Assembly: GCF_014649495.1 (NCBI RefSeq) | Contig: NZ_BMTD01000001.1 | Coordinates: forward strand, 620,001-684,000 | Length of the DNA: 64,000 nt | DNA from: Streptomyces filipinensis | GTDB taxonomy: Bacteria > Actinomycetota > Actinomycetes > Streptomycetales > Streptomycetaceae | Direction: 5' to 3' | Shown: in pieces, positions 30,345-38,613 of the stretch | Position numbering within the stretch: the stretch's first letter is position 1 | Layout: every line of letters starts with the position of its first letter | The notes under the pieces: model-generated | The model's input: the letters and a program-made list of their open reading frames with translations, nothing else | The model's database searches: none | Told to the model about the DNA's origin: nothing | Program-made: the position numbers and the translations under genes

Positions 30345-31170
30345 CGCCCTGGTACGGGCCGGGCGGGCGCTCAGGCTGGTGCTGCTCGTCGTGCTCGCGC
30401 TGGTCTTCCTGATCCCTTTCTATCTGCTCGTGCGCAACGGGCTGTCCAGCGAGCAGGACATCACCTCGCCCGAATGGACCTTCTTTCCCGGCGCGTTGCG
30501 GTGGGGGAACGTCCGGGAGCTGTTCGACGACCCGTCCGTTCCCTTCGCCCGCTCGCTGCTCAACTCCGCGCTGATCGCCGTCGCGACGACGCTCGGCACC
30601 CTGCTCCTCGCGTCCCTCGCGGGTTACGGCCTCGCCCGCATCCCGTACCGGCACGCGAACAAGGTCTTCTACGGCATCCTCGGCACCCTGCTGGTCCCGG
30701 CCGCCGTCACCTTCGTGCCGAGCTTCGTGCTGGTGTCGTCGCTGGGCTGGATCTCCACCCTGCGCGGGCTGATCGTCCCGACGCTGTTCTCGGCGTTCGC
30801 CTGTTTCGTCTTCCGCCAGTACTTCCTCGGCTTCCCGCGGGAGCTGGAGGACGCGGCGCAGGTCGACGGGCTCGGGTACTGGCGCACGTACTGGCTGGTG
30901 GTCGTGCCGAACGCGCGGCCGGTGTTCGCGGCGGTCGGCACGATCGTCTTCCTGGGCGCGTGGAACTCCTTCCTGTGGCCGCTGGTGATCGGACAGGACC
31001 AGAACGCCTGGACGGTCCAGGTGGCGCTGTCGTCGTTCACGACGTCCCAGGTGATCCGGCTGCACGAGCTGTTCGTCGCGGCCGTCGTGTCGGTCCTCCC
31101 GCTGCTGCTGGTCTTCCTGTGCTTCCAGCGGTGGATCGTGGCGGGGGTGGAGCGGTCCGGGATCGACTGA
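30337..31170 (+). CDS. Sugar ABC transporter permease (MalG type)
   Basis: A 277-residue partner permease with about six helices, starting LVLLVVLALVFLIPFYLLVR. The EAA loop appears as ELEDAAQVDGLGYWRTYWLV, and NSALIAVATTLGTLLLASLAGYGLAR marks the transmembrane core. The C-terminal block LGAWNSFLWPLVI is typical of the family. It ends 6 bp from the convergent SDR gene. Together with the two upstream genes it forms an importer lacking a local ATPase. Confidence 0.92.
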   Translation: MDDALVRAGRALRLVLLVVLALVFLIPFYLLVRNGLSSEQDITSPEWTFFPGALRWGNVRELFDDPSVPFARSLLNSALIAVATTLGTLLLASLAGYGLARIPYRHANKVFYGILGTLLVPAAVTFVPSFVLVSSLGWISTLRGLIVPTLFSAFACFVFRQYFLGFPRELEDAAQVDGLGYWRTYWLVVVPNARPVFAAVGTIVFLGAWNSFLWPLVIGQDQNAWTVQVALSSFTTSQVIRLHELFVAAVVSVLPLLLVFLCFQRWIVAGVERSGID

Positions 31171-31176
31171 ACCGGG

Positions 31177-31956
31177 TCAGGCCGTGGAGCCGCCGTCCAC
31201 CACCAGGTCGGTGCCGACGACGGAGGCCGCGTCGTCCGAGGCCAGGTAGAGCACCGCGGCGGCGACCTCCTCGACGGTGGAGACCCGGCCGAGCGGCGCC
31301 TCGGTACGCATCCGGGCGGCCCGGTCGGCCTCCGTCTCACCGGGCTTGAAGGACATGTCCGTGGCGGTGGGACCGGGGCTGACGGCGTTGATGCGCACAC
31401 CGTCGGCGATGTGGTCCAGGGCGGCGCTGCGGCTGAGCACGGACACGGCCGCCTTGGTGACGGCGTAGCCGGTGGTGCCGCGCAGCCGGCTGTGGACGCC
31501 GATCCGGGAGGCGATGTTCACGATGGCCCCGCCGTTCGGCTGGGTCCGCATCTGGGCGACCTCGGCCTGGAGGGCGAGCAGGACTCCGGTGACGTTGATG
31601 TCGAGCATCGTCCGCCAGGCATCCTCGGGCAGGTCCGCCGCGGGCACACCGCGCCCGGTCAGCACGCCGGCGTTGTTCACCGCCACGTCGAGGGAGCCGA
31701 ACCGGTCCACGGCGGCGGACACCAGGGCCCGCAGTTCGGCGGCGCTGGTCACGTCCGCGGTGACGGCCAGCGCCTTGCCGCCCGCCCGCTCGATCAGCGC
31801 CACCGTCTCCTCCAGCGGCTCCGCGCGGCGTCCCGCGACGACCACGTGCGCGCCCTCGCGGGCGAAGGCGAGTGCGATGCCCCGCCCGATGCCGGTGCCG
31901 GCGCCGGTGACGAGGGCCGTCCGGCCGGAGAAGCGGTTGCGTGCGGTGGCGGTCAT
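31177..31956 (-). CDS. SDR-family oxidoreductase
   Basis: A 259-residue NAD(P)-dependent dehydrogenase of the classical short-chain type. The nucleotide motif TGAGTGIG is near residue 18, NNAG near 92, the catalytic Ser in NIASRIG, and Tyr-Lys in GYAVTK near residues 158-162. The C terminus DAASVVGTDLVVDGGS is typical. Arg at the end of the second strand (VAGRRAE) suggests NADPH preference. A TetR gene lies upstream on the same strand, and both genes carry the same 15-bp operator, so the SDR is probably induced by the TetR ligand. GGGGAG precedes the ATG. Substrate unknown. Confidence 0.92.
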   Translation of the reverse strand: MTATARNRFSGRTALVTGAGTGIGRGIALAFAREGAHVVVAGRRAEPLEETVALIERAGGKALAVTADVTSAAELRALVSAAVDRFGSLDVAVNNAGVLTGRGVPAADLPEDAWRTMLDINVTGVLLALQAEVAQMRTQPNGGAIVNIASRIGVHSRLRGTTGYAVTKAAVSVLSRSAALDHIADGVRINAVSPGPTATDMSFKPGETEADRAARMRTEAPLGRVSTVEEVAAAVLYLASDDAASVVGTDLVVDGGSTA

Positions 31957-31986
31957 GATCTCCCCTGTTCTTGACGACCGTTTTCT

Positions 31987-32001
31987 TGACTGATCGGTTC
32001 A
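31987..32001. promoter_or_regulatory. TetR operator upstream of the SDR gene
   Basis: On the minus strand TGAACCGATCAGTCA, 31 bp upstream of the SDR start. It matches the TetR-promoter site at 32653-32667 (TGAACCGCTCGGTCA) at 13 of 15 positions, in the opposite orientation relative to the gene. Confidence 0.65.
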
Positions 32002-32018
32002 GTATGGAGGCGAAGGAA

Positions 32019-32040
32019 ACGCCCTCCGGGCGGAGGGCGT
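32019..32040 (-). terminator. Terminator between TetR and SDR genes
   Basis: ACGCCCTCC (32019-32027) pairs perfectly with GGAGGGCGT (32032-32040) around a GGGC loop, 7 bp past the TetR stop. It separates the TetR and SDR transcripts. Confidence 0.7.
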
Positions 32041-32046
32041 CTTGGT

Positions 32047-32631
32047 TCAGCCGAGCAGCGCCAGGGCCTGCTCCGCCGCGTCGCGGACGCGGGCCGGGTC
32101 GGTCGAGGCCTTGCCGACCACCCGCAGGCCCTGGAGCAGCACGAGCAGGGTGCGGGCGAGCGGCAGGGGGGCGCGGTCCGCGGCCAGTTCGCCCTGCGCC
32201 TGGGCGCGGACCAGGGCGGAGTGCAGCAGGGTCTCCAGGTGGTCCCAGCTCTGCTCCACCCTGCGGGCGGCGGCCGCGTCGTGCGCGGCCCGTTCGACCG
32301 CCGTGTTGGTGACCAGGCAGCCCCGCCGCCGGGTCGCCTCGGCCGTGGCCTCGGCGGCGAACCGCAGTACCAGCGCGCGTACGGCCGGCAGCACCGGGCC
32401 CGGCCGGGACAGCTCCTCGGTGAGCAGGGGGTTCTGGGTCTGCCCGTACCGTTCCAGCGCGCTCAGGTACAGCGCGTGCTTGCTGCCGAAGGTGGCGTAC
32501 AGGCTCGCCCTGCCGATGCCCAGGTGGGCGACCAGGTCGGCCATCGACGTCGCCTCGTAGCCGCGCCGCCAGAACAGCTCCAGGGCCGACTGCAGCGCGG
32601 CGTCGGGGTCGAATTCCTTGGTCCTGGCCAT
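32047..32631 (-). CDS. TetR-family regulator
   Basis: A 194-residue repressor. The HTH spans about residues 8-55: DPDAALQSALELFWRRGYEA then MADLVAHLGIGRASLYATFG, followed by SKHALYLSALERY. The C terminus with RRGCLVTNTAVERAAHD is typical of the AcrR/YdeS-like group. Its promoter overlaps a symmetric site that is repeated before the SDR gene, so it probably represses both. The ATG at 32631 lies 8 bp after the -10 box and lacks a ribosome-binding site, indicating a leaderless message. Its ligand may be the substrate or product of the SDR enzyme. Confidence 0.92.
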   Translation of the reverse strand: MARTKEFDPDAALQSALELFWRRGYEATSMADLVAHLGIGRASLYATFGSKHALYLSALERYGQTQNPLLTEELSRPGPVLPAVRALVLRFAAEATAEATRRRGCLVTNTAVERAAHDAAAARRVEQSWDHLETLLHSALVRAQAQGELAADRAPLPLARTLLVLLQGLRVVGKASTDPARVRDAAEQALALLG

Positions 32632-32638
32632 GGATCAC

Positions 32639-32668
32639 AGCCTAGGATTTTCTGAACCGCTCGGTCAA
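32639..32668 (-). promoter_or_regulatory. Promoter with operator of the TetR gene
   Basis: Minus strand: -35 TTGACC (32668-32663), 18-bp spacer, -10 TAGGCT (32644-32639), ATG 8 bp further. The operator TGAACCGCTCGGTCA (32653-32667) covers the -35 and spacer, as expected for autorepression. Confidence 0.65.
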
Positions 32669-32675
32669 GTAAGGG

Positions 32676-33056
32676 TCAGGTGGTGCGGACTGGCGCCGAC
32701 TGGTGCGGACTGGCGCGGACCTCGTAGGCCGCCACCCGCACCGCCTCGTCGTCCAGGCACTGCCCGCTGATCAGGTCGAAACGCTGCTTCAGCAGGGGCG
32801 AGGCCACGAAGGGGCGGCCCTGGTGGGTGCCGGTCAGGCCGCGGGAGAGGACGGCCGCGCCGGTGAACGGGTCGCGGTTGCCGACGGCGTACAGCCGGCC
32901 GGTGCGGTCGCGGAAGAGGGCCACCTGGCGGCCGTCCGGCAGCAGAGCGGCCACCCCGCGGCCCGGGACGAGCGCGCTGAGGTCACAGGCCGTGAACCAG
33001 CCGTCGGCAAGCCGGAGTTGGACCTTCAGGTCGGTGGTCTCAAGAGCCAGGGTCAT
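32676..33056 (-). CDS. nirD: Nitrite reductase [NAD(P)H] small subunit
   Basis: A 126-residue cytoplasmic subunit with a Rieske-like fold that lacks the iron-sulfur ligands, as usual for NirD. Recognisable blocks are WFTACDLSALVPGRGVAALL, VALFRDRTGRLYAVGNRDPF and HQGRPFVASPLLKQRFDL. The last residues are encoded by a short DNA repeat (GTGCGGACTGGCGC, twice at 32684-32714). It overlaps nirB by ATGA (33053-33056) and is the last gene of the nitrite operon. Confidence 0.93.
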   Translation of the reverse strand: MTLALETTDLKVQLRLADGWFTACDLSALVPGRGVAALLPDGRQVALFRDRTGRLYAVGNRDPFTGAAVLSRGLTGTHQGRPFVASPLLKQRFDLISGQCLDDEAVRVAAYEVRASPHQSAPVRTT

Positions 33057-35683
33057 CGCTGGGCGCTTCCTTCCAGGACGTCGGCCGCGGTGTCCGAGGG
33101 GCGGATGCCGATGGACAGCAGTGGCAGGTCGGGCTTGATCTGGTCACGCTCGGGGACGAAGGCGACGACCGGGTCCGGGGTGTCCGGGGCGTTCACGAAG
33201 GACACGAACCGGGCCAGCTTCTCGGGGTCGTCGATGGTCTCGGCCCACTCGTCGCGGTAGTGGGCGACGTGTGCCCGCATCATCTGCTCCAGCTCGTCGC
33301 AGATGCCGAGCGAGTCGTGCACCACCACGTCCCGTACGTGGTCCAGGCCGCCGGGGATCCGCTCCAGCCAGGTGCTCGTGCGCTCCAGCCGGTCGGCGGT
33401 GCGGATGTAGAACATCAGGAACCGGTCGATGAGGCGGACGAGTTCGGCGTCGGACAGGTCCTGCGCGAGCAGGTCCGCGTGGCGTGGGGTGGCGCCGCCG
33501 TTGCCGCCGACGTACAGGTTCCAGCCGTTGGAGGTCGCGATGACCCCGAAGTCCTTCGACTGGGCCTCGGCGCACTCGCGGGCGCAACCGGAGACGGCGG
33601 ACTTGAGCTTGTGCGGGGACCTCAGGCCCCGGTAGCGCAGCTCCAGGTCGATCGCCATCCGGACGGAGTCCTGGACGCCGTACCGGCACCAGGTGGAGCC
33701 GACGCAGGACTTCACCGTGCGCAGCGCCTTGCCGTAGGCGTGTCCGGACTCGAAGCCGGCGTCCACCAACCGGGCCCATATCAGCGGCAGTTGCTCGACC
33801 CGCGCGCCGAACATGTCGATCCGCTGGCCGCCGGTGATCTTCGTGTACAGCCCGAAGTCCCGGGCGATCTCGCCGATCACGATCAGCTTCTCGGGGGCGA
33901 TCTCGCCGCCGGGGATGCGCGGCACGACCGAGTACGAGCCGTTCTTCTGCAGGTTGGCCAGGAAGTGGTCGTTGGTGTCCTGCAGCGCCGCCTGCTCGCC
34001 GTCCAGGACATAGCCGCTCGCGCCGATCGCCGGGGCGAGGGAGGCGATGATCGAGCCGACGGCCGGCTTGCAGGTCTCGCAGCCGTCGCCGCCCCGGGCG
34101 TCCTCGCGGCCGTGGCGGTCGAGGAGGTCCTGGTACGACGTGATGCGCAGGGCGAGGACGATCTCGTACAGCTCCTCGCGGGTCTGGGCGAAGCAGCCGC
34201 ACAGGCCCTTGTCGACCTCGATGCCGGACGCCTCCAGCTCGGCGTCCACCAGCTGGCCCAGCACCTTCACGCAACTGCCGCAGCCGGTACCGGCCTTGGT
34301 GCACTTCTTCACCTCGGGCACGGTGGTGCACCGGTGCTCGCCGACCGCGCCCCGGATCGCCCCCTTGCTGACGTTGTGGCAGGAGCAGATGATCGCCTCG
34401 TCCGGCAGCGCGGACGGGCCGAGCTGGGCCCCCGAGTCCGCTCCGGCGGGCAGGACGAGGGACTCGGGGGCGATGGGCGGCACGGAGCCGGTCAGGGCCC
34501 GCAGGGTGCCGTACGTCTCCGCGTCGCCGACCAGGATGCCGCCGAGCAGCGTGCCGTCCCTGCCGATGACCAGCTTCTTGTACAGACCCGCGCGGGAGTC
34601 GGAGTAGACGACGTCCAGGCAGTCCTCGGCGGTGCCGTGCGCGTCGCCGAAGGACGCCACGTCCACGCCGAGCAGCTTCAGCTTGGTGGACAGGTCGGCG
34701 CCGGTGAACGTCAGCTGCTCGCCCTCGTCCGCCGCGATGGCCGCGGCGGCCGTCTCGGCCTGCTCGTAACCCGGCGCCACCAGCCCGTAGACCCGACCGT
34801 CCGCCGCCAGCGCGCACTCGCCGATCGCGAACACGTGCGGGTCGCCGACCGTACGGCACCGCTCGTCCACGCTGATGCCGCCGCGCTCGCCGACGGCGAG
34901 ACCGCAGTCCCGGGCCAGCTGGTCGCGGGGCCGCACCCCGGCGCTGAACACCACCATGTCGACGGCCAGTTCGGAGCCGTCGGACAGCTTCATGCCGGTG
35001 ACGGCACCCTCCGCGCCGGTGACGATCTCCTGGGTGCCCGTGCCGGTGTGCACGGACAGGCCCATGCCCTCGATGGTCCGCAGCAGCGCCGCGCCGCCGC
35101 CCTCGTCGACCTGCACCGGCATCAGACGCGGCGCGAACTCCACGATGTGGGTGTCCATCCCGAGGCCCTTGAGCGCACCGGCCGCCTCCAGGCCGAGCAG
35201 CCCACCGCCGACCACGGCACCGGTCCTCGCCCGCGTCTTCGCGTACTCCTCGATGGCGAGCAGGTCCTCGATGGTCCGGTAGACGAAGCAGCCTTCGGCG
35301 TCCTTGTTCGGCACCGGCGGCACGAACGGGTAGGAGCCGGTGGCGAGCACGAGCGTGTCGTACCCGAAGACCCTGCCGGACCTGGCCGTGACCTGCTTCG
35401 CCGCGCGGTCGATGCTCTCCGCCGGATCGCCGGTGTACAGCTCGATGCCGTGGTCCTCGATGAACCGCATGTCCGTCATCGACAGGTCCTCGGGCGTCCG
35501 GCCCGAGAAGTACGAGGTGAGGGCGACGCGGTCGTACGCCGGACGCGGCTCCTCGCACAGCACGACCACGCGGTGTGTGGCGGTCAGGCCGCGCTCGGCG
35601 AGCGCTTCGAGGAAGCGCTGGCCGACCATGCCGTGGCCGACGAGCACGATCGTGGGGGTGTCCGTGCGGGTGTCCGTGGACAT
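33053..35683 (-). CDS. nirB: Nitrite reductase [NAD(P)H] large subunit
   Basis: An 876-residue assimilatory nitrite reductase reducing nitrite to ammonium with six electrons from NAD(P)H. The N-terminal FAD/NAD domains contain VGHGMVGQRFLEAL and AVVGGGLLGLEAAGAL. BFD-like [2Fe-2S] clusters follow: CSCHNVSKGAIRG with CTKAGTGCGSC near residues 431-472, and a second Cys set near CGCF and CETCKP. The ferredoxin-like sulfite/nitrite reductase half ends with siroheme/4Fe-4S ligands CVGSTWC (about 658) and GCAREC (about 700). It overlaps the neighbouring genes on both sides. A GlnR-like site precedes the operon. Confidence 0.96.
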   Translation of the reverse strand: MSTDTRTDTPTIVLVGHGMVGQRFLEALAERGLTATHRVVVLCEEPRPAYDRVALTSYFSGRTPEDLSMTDMRFIEDHGIELYTGDPAESIDRAAKQVTARSGRVFGYDTLVLATGSYPFVPPVPNKDAEGCFVYRTIEDLLAIEEYAKTRARTGAVVGGGLLGLEAAGALKGLGMDTHIVEFAPRLMPVQVDEGGGAALLRTIEGMGLSVHTGTGTQEIVTGAEGAVTGMKLSDGSELAVDMVVFSAGVRPRDQLARDCGLAVGERGGISVDERCRTVGDPHVFAIGECALAADGRVYGLVAPGYEQAETAAAAIAADEGEQLTFTGADLSTKLKLLGVDVASFGDAHGTAEDCLDVVYSDSRAGLYKKLVIGRDGTLLGGILVGDAETYGTLRALTGSVPPIAPESLVLPAGADSGAQLGPSALPDEAIICSCHNVSKGAIRGAVGEHRCTTVPEVKKCTKAGTGCGSCVKVLGQLVDAELEASGIEVDKGLCGCFAQTREELYEIVLALRITSYQDLLDRHGREDARGGDGCETCKPAVGSIIASLAPAIGASGYVLDGEQAALQDTNDHFLANLQKNGSYSVVPRIPGGEIAPEKLIVIGEIARDFGLYTKITGGQRIDMFGARVEQLPLIWARLVDAGFESGHAYGKALRTVKSCVGSTWCRYGVQDSVRMAIDLELRYRGLRSPHKLKSAVSGCARECAEAQSKDFGVIATSNGWNLYVGGNGGATPRHADLLAQDLSDAELVRLIDRFLMFYIRTADRLERTSTWLERIPGGLDHVRDVVVHDSLGICDELEQMMRAHVAHYRDEWAETIDDPEKLARFVSFVNAPDTPDPVVAFVPERDQIKPDLPLLSIGIRPSDTAADVLEGSAQR

Positions 35684-36897
35684 CAGGAGCCTCCGTCGTT
35701 GGTGAGCAGGTGGAGCAGGGGGCCGTCGTCGGGGAGCGGCTCTGCTCCCTCCCAGGCGCGTGCGAGCGCGCCGACGGTGCCGAGTTCGCCGACCAGGACC
35801 CCGCCGACCAGGCGGTCGTCACGGACGACGACCTTGCGGTAGGTGCCGCGGGTGGCGTCGGCGAGCCGCACGACGTCGTCGCCGGGGCGCGCCTCGGTCT
35901 CGCCGAACGCGGCCAGGTCGAAGGGGGAGCCCGGGCCGGCGAGGGTGAGCCGGGTCAGGGAGCGGGTGCCGCGGTAGCGCGCGTCCGTGCCGCCGGCGAG
36001 CAGCGCGGCGAGCGCGTCGGCCTGTTCCAGCGCCGGGGCGGCCAGGCCGTAGACCGTGCCGTCGTGCTGGGCGCAGTCGCCGACGGCGTGGATGTGCGGG
36101 TCGGAGGTGCGCAGGGCGTCGTCGACGAGGACCCCCTTGCGCACGGCGAGACCGGCCTGCTCGGCGAGGCCGGTGCGCGGGCGCACCCCGCAGGCGACCA
36201 CGACGAGGTCGGCGTCCAGGGCGTATCCGTCGGCCAGTTCCACGGAGCGGACCGCGCCCGCGAGACAGCGCACGTCCCGTACCCGGCACTCGGTGTGCAC
36301 CTCGACGCCCAGGTCCGTGAGGTGCCGCAGCACCAGCCGGGAGGCGTCCGGGTCGAGCTGGCGTTCCATGAGCCGCTCGGCCTGCTGGGCGAGGACCACC
36401 TGCGCGCCGCGCACGGCGAGCGCGCGGGCGGCGGAGACACCGAGCAGCCCGCCGCCGACGACGACCGCGCGCACGCCCGGCCGGACCGCCTTGGCGAGGC
36501 CCAGGCAGTCGTCCATGGTGCGGAACGCGTGGACGCCCTCGGGGAGCCGGCGGTCGGGCGTGAACAGACCGCGCAGCGGCGGCAGTACGGGGTTGGAGCC
36601 GGTGGCGAGGACCAGCGTGTCGTATGCGATCGACGTGCCGTCGGCGCAGCCGACCGTCCGGGCGGCCCGGTCGATACCGGTGACCCGGGCCCGGAGCAGC
36701 CCCGCCGGTGCCGGGAGGCTGATCACCTCCGGGGCGTAGCGGCCGGCCAGCACCTCCGCGAGCAGCACCCGGTTGTACGGAGGGTGCTCCTCCTCGCCGA
36801 GGAGCAGCGCGGGCGTGCCCAGCTCACCGAGCCGCCGGGCGAGCCGTACGCCCGCGAGGCCGGCGCCGATCACCACCACACGCGTATTCGAGGTCAT
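35683..36897 (-). CDS. FAD-dependent NAD(P)H oxidoreductase of the nitrite operon
   Basis: A 404-residue flavoprotein similar to the N-terminal part of NirB. The FAD motif is VVVIGAGLAGVRLARRLGE, the NAD motif is AVVVGGGLLGVSAARAL, and the second FAD block is DPHIHAVGDCAQHDG. It has no iron-sulfur or siroheme domain, so it likely passes electrons to nitrite or nitrate reductase. Its stop overlaps the nirB start by one base, making it first in the operon. The ATG at 36897 has only a weak GGGG close by. A GlnR-like site lies 23-60 bp upstream. Confidence 0.9.
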   Translation of the reverse strand: MTSNTRVVVIGAGLAGVRLARRLGELGTPALLLGEEEHPPYNRVLLAEVLAGRYAPEVISLPAPAGLLRARVTGIDRAARTVGCADGTSIAYDTLVLATGSNPVLPPLRGLFTPDRRLPEGVHAFRTMDDCLGLAKAVRPGVRAVVVGGGLLGVSAARALAVRGAQVVLAQQAERLMERQLDPDASRLVLRHLTDLGVEVHTECRVRDVRCLAGAVRSVELADGYALDADLVVVACGVRPRTGLAEQAGLAVRKGVLVDDALRTSDPHIHAVGDCAQHDGTVYGLAAPALEQADALAALLAGGTDARYRGTRSLTRLTLAGPGSPFDLAAFGETEARPGDDVVRLADATRGTYRKVVVRDDRLVGGVLVGELGTVGALARAWEGAEPLPDDGPLLHLLTNDGGS

Positions 36898-36919
36898 GCC
36901 CCGAGCGTGCGGTCCGGAC

Positions 36920-36957
36920 GTTACCCGGCCGCATCACGTCTGTTTCCCGTGAGGAAC
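36920..36957 (-). promoter_or_regulatory. GlnR-like box upstream of the nitrite reductase operon
   Basis: Read on the minus strand: GTTCC n6 GAAAC n6 GATGC n6 GTAAC, four 5-bp blocks at exact 11-bp steps. The established GlnR pattern in Streptomyces is gTnAC n6 GaAAC repeated. Nitrite reductase genes are known GlnR targets, so this fits nitrogen control. Confidence 0.7.
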
Positions 36958-37049
36958 GCTGCCCTCAGCTACCGCGGCAAGGGCGTGTGAGGTCGCCGCC
37001 GTGCGGCTGCGGCACCGCCCCGCGCCCCTTTCACCCGGGGGCGGAGCGT

Positions 37050-37685
37050 TCAGCGGCTGCCCGTCAGATGGGCGAACACCACCACGTTGCCCTGGTAGCC
37101 GGTGGCCTTCGAGTAGCCGCCGCCGCAGGTGATGACGCGGAGCTCGGGGCGGTGAGCCGCGCCGTAGACCTTGTCGTCGGGGAAGTCGCGGGCCGCGTAC
37201 ACCTCCACCGCGTCCACGGTGAACACGGCCACGCCGCCGTCCCGGCGGTCCACCTCGATCCGGGCGCCCCGCCTCAGCGCGCCCAGGTCGTAGAAGACGG
37301 CGGGACCCTCGGTGTTGTCGACGTGCCCAGCGACGATCGCGGTGCCCGTCTCACCGGGCATGGTGCCGGACTCGTACCAGCCGGCCAGGTTCTTCTCCCG
37401 GGCGGGCGGCACGTCCAGGCTGCCGGAGGGGGTGAGCGACAGGCCCATCAGCGGGGCGTTCACCCGGATCGCGGGGATGCGGATGCGGGTGGGCGGCGAG
37501 GGTGCGAGCGCGGGGGCCGTGAGGCGCTCCTCGCCCGGGTCCGGGCGGCCCTCGGCGGCCGCCGGCTGCGGTGGCGTGTCCGTCCCGGCGTCGCCGAGCA
37601 GCCACACCCCGGAGCCGAGGGCCACCACGGTGAGCGCGGCTATCGCGGTGTCGCCGAGCCGGGCACGCCTGGCGCTCCTGCGCAT
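37050..37685 (-). CDS. Class F-type sortase
   Basis: A 211-residue membrane-anchored transpeptidase. A basic N terminus (MRRSARRARLGD) precedes one hydrophobic helix (TAIAALTVVALGSGVWLL) and a Pro/Ala-rich linker. The catalytic domain starts at PTRIRIPAIRVNAPL. Catalytic His is in TAIVAGHVDN, Cys in RVITCGGGY, and a C-terminal Arg follows VVFAHLTGSR. Size and linker fit actinobacterial class F sortases. The ATG at 37685 follows GAGAGGGG; the open frame upstream is low-quality. The surface-protein-like gene at 37807 lies just upstream on the same strand and may be its partner. Confidence 0.88.
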   Translation of the reverse strand: MRRSARRARLGDTAIAALTVVALGSGVWLLGDAGTDTPPQPAAAEGRPDPGEERLTAPALAPSPPTRIRIPAIRVNAPLMGLSLTPSGSLDVPPAREKNLAGWYESGTMPGETGTAIVAGHVDNTEGPAVFYDLGALRRGARIEVDRRDGGVAVFTVDAVEVYAARDFPDDKVYGAAHRPELRVITCGGGYSKATGYQGNVVVFAHLTGSR

Positions 37686-37806
37686 ACGGACCCCTCTCCC
37701 GGGGGCGGACCCCCGAAGATCCCTTCCCCCTCCGGGCCGCGAGGGGCATCGGACCCGGAGGGGGCGGGACATGCGGTACCGGCCGACGGACAGCGGAGGG
37801 TGTCCG

Positions 37807-38316
37807 TCAGATCCCGTCGCCTCTCGCCCGGCGATGCAGGAGCCAGGTACCGCCCGCGGCGGCGACGGCCAGCGCCGCCACACCCGCCGTGGTCTGCACG
37901 GGGCCGGGGCCGAGTGCGCCGCCGACCCCCGTCTTCACGCTTCCTCGCGGCTGCACCTGCTCGTGCGCCGCGCCCAACGCCACCACCAGGTCGCCCTTCA
38001 CCTGCCGGTCGCCCACCGCGCAGGCGGCGACGATCTCGTACGTCCCCGGCTGCGCGCTGGGCGGCACCTGGAACTGGCCGATCGCCTCGCCCTCGTGCGA
38101 ACTGGGGGCCAGGGTGAAGGTGCCGGCGCCGACCGCGCCCGCGTCACCGGTCGCCGAGCCCTTGTCTCCGCACGCGGCGGTGTTCACGCTGACCTGGGCG
38201 CCGGGCGCCACGGTGGAGGGATACACCTCCAGGCTGCCGGTGCCGCCGGCGGCTGCGGGCGCCGCGGCTGCCACGACGAGCGCGGTACCGGTCAGCAGAC
38301 GGGCGGTGCGGCGCAT
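37807..38316 (-). CDS. Putative wall-associated membrane protein upstream of the sortase
   Basis: A 169-residue exported protein. Signal peptide: RRTARLLTGTALVVAAAAPA with AAAGG following. The central domain has SLEVYPSTVAPGAQVSV and TYEIVAACAVGDRQVKGDLV, an Ig-like beta fold with one Cys pair. The C terminus mimics a sorting signal: a Gly/Pro segment GVGGALGPGPVQTTAG, a hydrophobic helix, then the positive tail LHRRARGDGI. No LPXTG or LAXTG motif is visible. GGGGAG precedes the ATG. The 121-bp spacing suggests joint transcription with the sortase; whether it is a substrate is open. Confidence 0.75.
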   Translation of the reverse strand: MRRTARLLTGTALVVAAAAPAAAGGTGSLEVYPSTVAPGAQVSVNTAACGDKGSATGDAGAVGAGTFTLAPSSHEGEAIGQFQVPPSAQPGTYEIVAACAVGDRQVKGDLVVALGAAHEQVQPRGSVKTGVGGALGPGPVQTTAGVAALAVAAAGGTWLLHRRARGDGI

Positions 38317-38566
38317 GGTGCTCCCCGGGGCTTCGGCTTGACGGCGTGTCCAGGGGGCTCGCCCCTGCCCTACCGAGGTAAGTCGCAGTCCGGGACTTCC
38401 GCTTCCTGAGGGCTCGTCAGGAATGCGGTGAACGGGTGGCGGCTCCGGCCCCCCACACGGCCTAGCGGGCACGGGGTTCGAGCAGGTCACAGCCCTGTGC
38501 GGGAGCAGACGGGAGACCGGTATGAAGAAAACACGAATGGAGCGACGCCCGCCGTTGAACGGGTGA

Positions 38567-38597
38567 CGGCCCCGGGAGTCGGGGACTCCCGGGGCCG
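38567..38597 (-). terminator. Terminator of the M4 protease gene
   Basis: A 14-bp perfect stem, CGGCCCCGGGAGTC with GACTCCCGGGGCCG, around a GGG loop, 16 bp past the protease stop. The 250 bp between it and the surface-protein gene hold no gene I can support. Confidence 0.8.
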
Positions 38598-38613
38598 GTG
38601 CGGCACAGGGGAC

